NCBI GenBank assembly: GCA_964547415.1
Contig: CAZJNX010000217.1
Span: 1 to 7,469, forward strand
Direction: 5' to 3'
Length of the DNA: 7,469 nucleotides
DNA from: CAZJNX01 sp964547415
GTDB taxonomy: Bacteria; Pseudomonadota; Alphaproteobacteria; Rhizobiales; Amorphaceae
The number at the start of each line of letters is the position of its first letter. The stretch's first letter is position 1. Shown piece by piece: positions 1 through 4,771 of the stretch. The notes below the pieces were generated by a model. The model was given only the letters and a program-made list of their open reading frames with translations. It made no database searches and was not told the origin of the DNA. A program made the position numbers and the translations under genes.

Positions 1-43
1 GACGGTCCGTGGCGGAGCGGCCCGTGCCCCTCACGCGCCTCTT
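1..43. repeat. 43-bp direct repeat, copy 1 (at window edge)
   Basis: Bases 1-43 are identical to 206-248. The repeat starts with GACGGTCCGTGGCGGAGCGG and ends with CACGCGCCTCTT. This copy begins at the first base of the window, so it may extend further left. After the identical stretch the two copies diverge, although both soon contain a similar GTCGGCC(C)GTGG string. No transposase or terminal inverted repeat is visible, so the nature of the repeat is unknown. Confidence 0.85.
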
Positions 44-205
44 GTCGTCGGCCGTGGCCGCGGCTGGCGACACCGCCGGCCCGCGGCGGCCCGCACGCTG
101 GCTGCGGCCGCGCACCGCCGCCGGTCATGCCCCCGGTCCGCAGGGCGACGCCGTCGCCGCGGCGCCAATCCGGCCGGAACGGCGCCGGGCCACTCCCGGG
201 CAGCG

Positions 206-248
206 GACGGTCCGTGGCGGAGCGGCCCGTGCCCCTCACGCGCCTCTT
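206..248. repeat. 43-bp direct repeat, copy 2
   Basis: This is the second exact copy of the repeat at 1-43, offset by 205 bp. It lies downstream of the 3' end of the RTX gene, which reads leftwards and stops at 379. The match is far longer than chance would give even in GC-rich DNA. It may reflect a local duplication or a family of dispersed intergenic repeats. Confidence 0.85.
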
Positions 249-378
249 CCGCCGGCGGTCGGCCCGTGGCGCGTCCCCCGTCGCTCGCGCGGATGAACGA
301 CGGGTCCGGGCGGACGGGCCCCCCGCGTTCGCTTCCCTTGGGCGCCGCGGTCCCGCGGGGCCGTCGGCGGCGAGGCTG

Positions 379-1632
379 TCAGATCCACGCGAGGTCCTCC
401 GCCGAAAGGGCCGGAGCCTCGGTGAAGACCGCGAGGAGAACGGCGTCCGCCCTGCCCGCACCGTCCGCGTCGAAGAACAGGAGGCCGTCCTCCCCGTCGT
501 AGAGGAAGACGGGACCCGATGCCCCGTCCGCTCCCTCGCCCGCCGGCAGGAGACGGGGCGGCGGGCCGTCCGGCTCGCCGCCGAAGCGGGTCATGCGGAA
601 GGCGAGGACGTCCTCGCCGGGGACGAAGTCCGGGAGGATGTCGTGGTTCGCCCGGGGCTTGCCGAAGACGAACACGTCCGCGCCGGGCCCGCCGGTCAGG
701 ACGTCCTCCCCGCCGCGGCCGCTCAGCGTGTCCTCGCCCGCCAGCCCCTCGAGAACGTTCGCCTCGCGCCCGCCCGACAGCTGGTCGTCGAAGGCCGTCC
801 CCCGGGCGTTCTCGATTCGCTTCAGGGTGTCGCGGGTGCCGAAGCCGTCGGTCGCAACGCCCCGGCCGAGCCGGACGACGACGCCCTGGCTCCCGCCGAA
901 CTGGGCGTCGTCGTCGTAGGCGACCCAGTCGCTTCCGCCCCCGCCGTCCAGCGTGTCCTCGCCGAGGAGCGGGCGGAAGTAGTCTCCGGACGGCGAGCCG
1001 CGCGCCCTGTCGGCCGACAGGGAGAGGCGGAAGCCCTCGATCCCCTCGAAGCTGTCCCGGTCGCCGTAGGGGTCGCGGGCGAGGCCGCGGCCCGCGTCGA
1101 GGCGGACGCCGCCGACCCCGGCCACGGCGTGGTAGGCGGCCTCGGCCCAGCTCACCTGGTCGAAGCCCGCGCCCCCGTCGATCCGGTCCCGCCCGGCGTT
1201 CGGCACGATGAAGTCGTCTCCCCCGCGCCCGGAGATCGCATCGCCGCCGCTGCCGCCGCGCAGCACGTTGGCGGACGCACCGCCGGCCAGGGTGCTGCCG
1301 CCGGCGAGCATCGCCTCGAGGAGCTCCGCCGCCGGCCGCATGGTCTGCAGCCAGCCGAACAGGTCCCCCGGCATCTCCATGGAGGCGATGCGGAACAGGG
1401 TCTTGCCGTCGTGGCCGGCGAGGCGGACGGCCGTCACGGTCCCGGCGAGCAAGGCGCCGTTCGCGCCGACGGCGAGGCCCTCGCCCTTGATGACGATGCG
1501 GCCGAACGGGCCCTCCGCCGGCAGGTCGCGGTAGACGATGACGTGGTCCCGCGCCCGGGCGGGCTGGACGGGCGGGGGCAACAGCGGCTCGAGGCCGTCG
1601 GGCGCCCGGCTGGTGGCGACGAGGCTGGCCAA
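379..1632 (-). CDS. RTX-type (hemolysin-type) calcium-binding repeat protein
   Basis: A 417-aa acidic, Gly/Asp-rich protein. RTX nonapeptides (GGxGxDxxx-like) are visible in three clusters. The first is at about 123-160 (LRGGSGGDAISGRGGDDF, then IDGGAGFDQV), the second at 223-237 (LGEDTLDGGGGSDW) and the third at 293-320 (LEGLAGEDTLSGRGGEDV, then LTGGPGADVFVF). Such repeats bind Ca2+ as parallel beta-rolls, usually after export by a type I secretion system. No N-terminal signal peptide is seen, and the C-terminus (DLAWI) follows an acidic, hydrophobic segment, both consistent with type I export. The N-terminal ~110 residues resemble the non-repeat leader of alphaproteobacterial RTX proteins, but no enzymatic domain is recognisable. 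The TTG start is chosen because AAAGGGGAG lies 5 bases upstream; the nearby upstream ATG (1655) is out of frame. It diverges from the hydrogenase genes and is probably functionally unrelated. Substrate and role are unknown. Confidence 0.88.
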   Translation of the reverse strand: MASLVATSRAPDGLEPLLPPPVQPARARDHVIVYRDLPAEGPFGRIVIKGEGLAVGANGALLAGTVTAVRLAGHDGKTLFRIASMEMPGDLFGWLQTMRPAAELLEAMLAGGSTLAGGASANVLRGGSGGDAISGRGGDDFIVPNAGRDRIDGGAGFDQVSWAEAAYHAVAGVGGVRLDAGRGLARDPYGDRDSFEGIEGFRLSLSADRARGSPSGDYFRPLLGEDTLDGGGGSDWVAYDDDAQFGGSQGVVVRLGRGVATDGFGTRDTLKRIENARGTAFDDQLSGGREANVLEGLAGEDTLSGRGGEDVLTGGPGADVFVFGKPRANHDILPDFVPGEDVLAFRMTRFGGEPDGPPPRLLPAGEGADGASGPVFLYDGEDGLLFFDADGAGRADAVLLAVFTEAPALSAEDLAWI

Positions 1633-1637
1633 GCCCG

Positions 1638-1646
1638 CTCCCCTTT
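1638..1646 (-). promoter_or_regulatory. Ribosome binding site deciding the RTX TTG start
   Basis: On the minus strand this reads AAAGGGGAG, followed by a 5-base spacer (CGGGC) and then TTG at 1632. It is a strong purine-rich Shine-Dalgarno match at normal spacing, and the main reason for accepting the rare TTG start. Confidence 0.65.
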
Positions 1647-1665
1647 CGCGGCCATGGGTGGGGAG

Positions 1666-1694
1666 AGCCTATCGCGTTCACGTGCGTCTCGCAA
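1666..1694 (-). promoter_or_regulatory. Possible sigma70-like promoter for the RTX gene
   Basis: On the minus strand there is TTGCGA (1694-1689) as a -35, a 17-base spacer, then TAGGCT (1671-1666) as a -10. The -35 matches consensus at four of six positions and the -10 at three of six. This would place the transcript start some 25-30 bases before the TTG codon. The match is modest and based only on spacing and position. Confidence 0.3.
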
Positions 1695-1746
1695 TTCTTC
1701 AATCAGAGCGTGCCGTGCCGCGCCCTGGCGTCGCGGCCAGCGGCCG

Positions 1747-1776
1747 TTGTGTCCCGGGCGGCATGGCGTCTATGAT
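1747..1776 (+). promoter_or_regulatory. Possible sigma70-like promoter for the DUF1289-hupT operon
   Basis: TTGTGT (1747-1752) and TATGAT (1771-1776) are separated by 18 bases. TATGAT differs from the -10 consensus at one base and stands out in otherwise extremely GC-rich sequence. Transcription would start near 1783, giving a leader of about 50 nt before the TTG at 1835. I saw no FNR-type (TTGAT-N4-ATCAA) or sigma54 (TGGCAC-N5-TTGC) site nearby. Confidence 0.45.
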
Positions 1777-1821
1777 CGCGGGCTGTGCGGTTTGGCGCCG
1801 GCGTGCGGCGCCCCGCGGACC

Positions 1822-1827
1822 AGGGAG
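1822..1827 (+). promoter_or_regulatory. Ribosome binding site deciding the DUF1289 TTG start
   Basis: AGGGAG sits 7 bases before TTG at 1835. It supports starting the protein at TTG-GGC-AAG, just before the conserved PSPC motif, rather than at ATGs far upstream in the same frame that would add Arg/Pro-rich, non-conserved sequence. Confidence 0.65.
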
Positions 1828-1834
1828 AATTGGG

Positions 1835-2095
1835 TTGGGCAAGATACCGTCCCCGTGCATCGACGTTTGCAAGTACAAGAACAAGGGCTACTGCATCGGC
1901 TGCGGGATGACGAAGGATCAGAAAAAAGAATTCAAGAGCCTGGACAAGAAAAAGCACAAGGTCGCTTTTCTCGCCGACCTCGTCAGGCAGCAGGACAGGG
2001 TCGGGAAGTACAAGCACTGGGAGCCGGAGTATCGGCGAAAGTGCAAGAAGAAGGACGTGCCCTGCCCGCTCGACGCGCTGGAGGCGGCCGAGTAG
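1835..2095 (+). CDS. DUF1289 family small Cys-rich protein
   Basis: An 86-aa protein (from the TTG start) with the DUF1289 signature near its N-terminus: PSPC (5-8), C12, then GYCIGCGMT (18-26). The four cysteines C8, C12, C20 and C23 form a compact cluster typical of this family and suggest binding of a metal or Fe-S cluster; the molecular function is not established. The middle and C-terminal parts are strikingly Lys-rich (KKKHK at 38-42, KCKKK at 69-73) and add two more cysteines, C70 and C77. The frame uses many AAG/AAA codons and is less GC-rich than its neighbours. It is the first gene downstream of the proposed promoter and lies 48 bases before hupT, so co-transcription is possible. 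No direct link to hydrogen metabolism is known to me, so it may be a bystander. Confidence 0.85.
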   Translation: MGKIPSPCIDVCKYKNKGYCIGCGMTKDQKKEFKSLDKKKHKVAFLADLVRQQDRVGKYKHWEPEYRRKCKKKDVPCPLDALEAAE

Positions 2096-2143
2096 TACCG
2101 CAGCGCGCGCAGGCGGCGCCGGCTGGTTGATGTTCGCCCGCCG

Positions 2144-3535
2144 ATGGGCGATGGTCCCGGCGTTCCGCCTGGCGGGTTTTCGATGGCCGTTGATGCCGAC
2201 CTTCCCGATCAGGCCTGGGCGGAGGTGCTGGCGTCCATCGACCGCACCTACCAGGAACTGATCGAGCACCAGTCCCAGCTCGAGGCCCGCAACGCCGAGC
2301 TCGAGGGGATGCGCGCCTTCCCCGGCTCCGTCCTCGCCGCCATGACGGACGTCCTCGTGGTGTGCGGGGCGGAAGGGCAGGTGCTGGAGGCGAACCGGGC
2401 CTTCCTCACCCTCAGCGGCCGCGCGAAGGCGGATGTGACGGGCACGCCCGCCGCCGCCCTCTTCGCGGGCGAGGACCGGGAGCGGGTGAGCCGGGACATC
2501 GCCTCCCTGAAGGTGGGCGGCACCGTGCCCCCCGCCGAGCGCGCGCTGCTGACGCCCGCGGGCTCCACCCCCCTCGAATTGTGCGTGACGGCCCGGACGG
2601 ACCGGCGGCGCCGGGTGATCGGCTCGGTCCTCATCGGCCGGCCCGTCGGTGAGCTGCGCCGGGCCTACGGCGAGCTGGAGGCGAGCCACAAGGCGCTCCA
2701 GGACGCCCGGAGCCAGCTGGTCCATTCCGAAAAGCTCGCCTCCCTCGGCCGCCTCCTCGCCGGCGTCGCCCACGAGCTCAACAACCCGATCAGCTTCGTC
2801 TACGGCAACGCCCACGCCCGCGAGCGCTACCTCGACCGGCTCGAGACCTTCCTCGCCCGCGACGCGGCGGGCGCGAGCCGGGAGGAACCCGCGGCCCTGC
2901 GGGCGGAGCTGAAGATCGACCGGGCGGTCCGGCAGATGCGCACCGCCGTCTCCGGCGCGCTCGAGGGGGCCGAGCGGGTCCACGACATCGTGGAGAGCCT
3001 GCGCCGCCTGTCCGCCGAGGGCTCGGGCGAGATGGAACCGTTCGACCTCGTGGACTGCGCGCGGACGGCCGCCCACTGGGTGGTGAAGGGCCGCGCCGCG
3101 GACGTGCCGGTCACGGTCGCGGCCGAGGGGCCGGTCACCGCCCACGGCCGCGTCGGCCACGTGCAGCAGGTGGTCATGAACCTCGTGCAGAACGCCCGCG
3201 ACGCGGTGGAAGGCGTCGCCGCGCCCGAGATCGCCCTCGCGGTCCGCCGGGAGGGCCCGTGCGCGGTGCTCGAGGTCGCGGACAACGGGGCGGGGCTCGA
3301 TCCGGCGGTCGCCATGCGCGTGTTCGACCCCTTCTTCACGACCAGGCCCGTCGGCAAGGGCACCGGCCTCGGCCTGTCGATCAGCTTCAAGATCGTGGAG
3401 GAGCACGGCGGCCGCCTGGAGGCGATCCCGCGGGAGGGGGGCGCCCTCTTCCGTCTCGCCCTCCCGGTGGACGCGCGCGCCGACCGCACGGCACGCGCTG
3501 GCGAGGGCGCGGGCGCCGTGGCGCCGCAACGATAA
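2144..3535 (+). CDS. hupT: HupT/HoxJ-type PAS sensor histidine kinase of hydrogenase regulation
   Basis: A soluble 463-aa kinase with no membrane segment. An N-terminal helical, probably coiled-coil stretch (about 25-57) is followed by a PAS domain (about 58-168), a second helix (170-195) and the dimerisation/phosphoacceptor domain. The predicted phosphorylated residue is H210 in AHELNNP (209-215). The ATPase domain has the N-box (QQVVMNLVQNARDAV, 341-355), G1 (DNGAGL, 380-385), F-box (FDPFFTT, 394-400) and G2 (GKGTGLGLS, 404-412), so catalysis looks intact. The segment SLGRLLAGVAHELNNPISF and the gene directly downstream identify it as HupT/HoxJ. That kinase receives the hydrogen signal from HupUV (HoxBC) through its PAS region and phosphorylates the response regulator HupR/HoxA, which is not in this window. 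An alternative start, ATG at 2183 (residue 14), has GGCGGG 6 bases upstream and removes a Gly/Pro-rich leader; I consider it at least as likely as 2144. Its sensor partner downstream is broken. Confidence 0.88.
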   Translation: MGDGPGVPPGGFSMAVDADLPDQAWAEVLASIDRTYQELIEHQSQLEARNAELEGMRAFPGSVLAAMTDVLVVCGAEGQVLEANRAFLTLSGRAKADVTGTPAAALFAGEDRERVSRDIASLKVGGTVPPAERALLTPAGSTPLELCVTARTDRRRRVIGSVLIGRPVGELRRAYGELEASHKALQDARSQLVHSEKLASLGRLLAGVAHELNNPISFVYGNAHARERYLDRLETFLARDAAGASREEPAALRAELKIDRAVRQMRTAVSGALEGAERVHDIVESLRRLSAEGSGEMEPFDLVDCARTAAHWVVKGRAADVPVTVAAEGPVTAHGRVGHVQQVVMNLVQNARDAVEGVAAPEIALAVRREGPCAVLEVADNGAGLDPAVAMRVFDPFFTTRPVGKGTGLGLSISFKIVEEHGGRLEAIPREGGALFRLALPVDARADRTARAGEGAGAVAPQR

Positions 3536-3568
3536 GGCGGCGCGGCGGGCAGCTCGCCGGGCCGGAAC

Positions 3569-3610
3569 GGGACGGACGACGCGCCCGACGGGACGGACGA
3601 CGCGCCCGAC
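3569..3610 (+). repeat. Two tandem copies of a 21-bp unit in the hupT-hupU gap
   Basis: Bases 3569-3589 and 3590-3610 are identical: GGGACGGACGACG followed by CGCCCGAC. The two bases before each copy (AC) also match. The unit is exactly two helical turns and lies between the hupT stop (3535) and the hupU ATG (3629). It ends about 10 bases before the GGGAAAGGG-like ribosome binding region. It could be a recent slippage duplication or a paired protein-binding site; nothing in the sequence decides between these. Confidence 0.85.
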
Positions 3611-3628
3611 AAGGCGGGAAAGGGCGAG

Positions 3629-4770
3629 ATGGCCGACTACAACATCCTCTGGCTCCAGTCCGCGGGCTGCGGCGGCTGCACCATGTCGCTCCCGTGCGCG
3701 GAGAACCCGGGCCTCATGGAGACCCGACCCTCGAGGGCTTCGGCATCCGCATCCTGTGGCATCCGGCCCTGTCGACCGAAACCGCGGAGGAGGCGGCTGC
3801 GATCCTCGAGGCCGTCGCCTCGGGACGGACGCCGCTCCACGGCCTGTGCATCGAGGGCGCCGTGCCCCGCGGCCCCGCCGGGACCGGGCGCTTCCACGTC
3901 CTCGGCGGGACGGGCCGGGCGATGCTCGACCGGGTGCGCACCCTCGCCCCGCTCGCGCACGACGTCCTCGCGGTCGGGACCAGCGCGGCCTACGGCGGAG
4001 TGAGCGCGGCCGGTTCCAACCCGGCCGACGCGGCCGGCCTCCAGTACGACGGCCACGTGGCGGGCGGGATCCTGGGCGGCGCCTTCCGCGCCCGGGCCGG
4101 CCGGCCGGTGATCAACGTGGCGGGCTGCCCGACCCACCCCAACTGGGTGACGGAAACCTTGATGATGCTCGCCGCCGGCGCCCTCGCCGGGAAGGACCTC
4201 GACGGGCTCGGGCGGCCCCGGTTCTACGCCGACCACCTCGTCCACCAAGGCTGCCCGCGCAACGAGTTCTACGAGTTCAAGGCGAGCGCGGAGCGCCTGT
4301 CGGACCGGGGCTGCATGATGGAGCACCTCGGCTGCGTCGGCACCCAGGCCCACGCGGACTGCAACACCCGCACCTGGAACGGGGAGGGCCCGTGCACCCG
4401 CGTCGTCGGCCGCCTCCTCGAGATCGCCCGAACGGTGCCCGCCCTCGAGGCCTGGGCCGCCGCGCTCGCGCCCGGGGCGGCCCACATGGGCGCGGCCGCG
4501 CGCGTGACGGAGGGGCGCGGCGCGGGCCTCGTGGAGGCGGCGCGCGGCGCCCTCGGCCATTTCCTCGCCGTGCGCGAGGGGCGGATCGCGAACGACCAGA
4601 TCCTCGCCCCCACCACCTGGAACTTCAGCCCCCGCGACGCGGCTGGCGTTCCCGGCCCCCTCGAGGCGGCGCTCGTCGGCACGCCGGTCGGCGCAGTGGA
4701 GGGGACGCCCGTCGCCGTCCAGCACGTGGTGCGCAGCTTCGACCCCTGCATGGTCTGCGCCGTGCGCTGA
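3629..4770 (+). pseudogene. hupU: Chimeric, frameshifted remnant of sensory [NiFe]-hydrogenase genes hupU and hupV
   Basis: The ATG at 3629 starts MADYNILWLQSAGCGGCTMS, the conserved N-terminus of the H2-sensing small subunit HupU/HoxB, including the proximal-cluster pair C14/C17. The frame then runs out of homology after LMET. Homology resumes one frame over with TLEGFGIRILWHPALS, so one base has been lost near 3722-3730, probably a C from a C-run. The second frame is open to 4770 and keeps HupU motifs: CIEGAVPRGPAGTGRFHVLG, INVAGCPTHPNWVTETLM, RFYADHLVHQGCPRNEFYEF, MMEHLGC and QAHADCNTRTWNGEGPCTR. Where HupU should go on with a further Cys-rich segment, the protein becomes VVGRLLEIAR and ends DPCMVCAVR, the HupV C-terminus. 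The join is near 4396-4404. At 3982-3984 a Ser codon replaces the expected Cys of G(T/S)CAAYGG. As written, no functional H2 sensor can be made. Base-calling or assembly error remains possible. Confidence 0.82.
4402..4770 (+). pseudogene. hupV: C-terminal fragment of sensory hydrogenase large subunit HupV/HoxC
   Basis: About 122 codons remain of a subunit that is normally around 475-485 residues. Recognisable parts are VVGRLLEIAR at the start, NDQILAPTTWNFSPRD (codons around 4591-4638), GVPGPLEAALVGTPV and the terminal SFDPCMVCAVR. The DPCxxC pair supplies two of the four cysteine ligands of the Ni-Fe site. The other two (RxCGxC-type motif near the N-terminus) are gone. The protein ends right after this motif, without the cleavable C-terminal extension found on catalytic hydrogenases; this is a known feature of H2-sensing subunits and supports HupV rather than HupL. 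It is read in the same frame as the upstream HupU piece with no start codon or ribosome site of its own, so it is not an independent gene. Its stop lies one base before the hypF ATG, as expected from the hupV-hypF order of R. capsulatus. Confidence 0.82.
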
Positions 4771-4771
4771 G

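Larger units (their letters stand above)
1..378. other. Non-coding region downstream of the RTX gene
   Basis: No reading frame here gives a protein with recognisable motifs. The open frames are Arg/Pro/Ala-rich, as expected for random translation of GC-rich DNA. Besides the two 43-bp repeats it holds a 7-bp inverted repeat, CCCGTCG (277-283) and CGACGGG (298-304), about 75 bases past the RTX stop. That could form a weak hairpin in the RTX transcript, but there is no T-tract, so I do not call a terminator. Confidence 0.5.

Noticed and set aside
1538..1834. Longer N-terminus for the DUF1289 protein from ATG 1538
   Set aside because: The extra ~99 residues overlap the RTX gene start and both proposed promoters, are Arg/Pro-rich and unlike the family. 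The TTG at 1835 has a good ribosome binding site.
127..2130. Very long plus-strand open frame (667 codons) across the RTX gene and DUF1289 gene
   Set aside because: Its translation is Arg/Pro/Ala-rich without motifs. It is antisense to the RTX gene, whose Ca-binding repeats are unmistakable, and runs out of frame through the DUF1289 gene. Long spurious frames are expected at this GC content.
3259..3628. Upstream extension of the hupU/hupV frame into the end of hupT
   Set aside because: The frame is open there only by chance, overlapping the hupT ATPase domain in another frame. HupU homology begins at ATG 3629.
3716..3735. Programmed -1 ribosomal frameshifting in hupU
   Set aside because: There is no classical slippery heptamer (X XXY YYZ) at the switch point. 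HupU genes are normally continuous, and the gene carries a further disabling deletion, so a mutation or error is simpler.
3629..4770. A genuine single-gene HupU-HupV fusion enzyme
   Set aside because: A functional fusion would retain both subunits in full. Here the end of HupU and about three quarters of HupV, including the N-terminal Ni-ligand cysteines, are absent.
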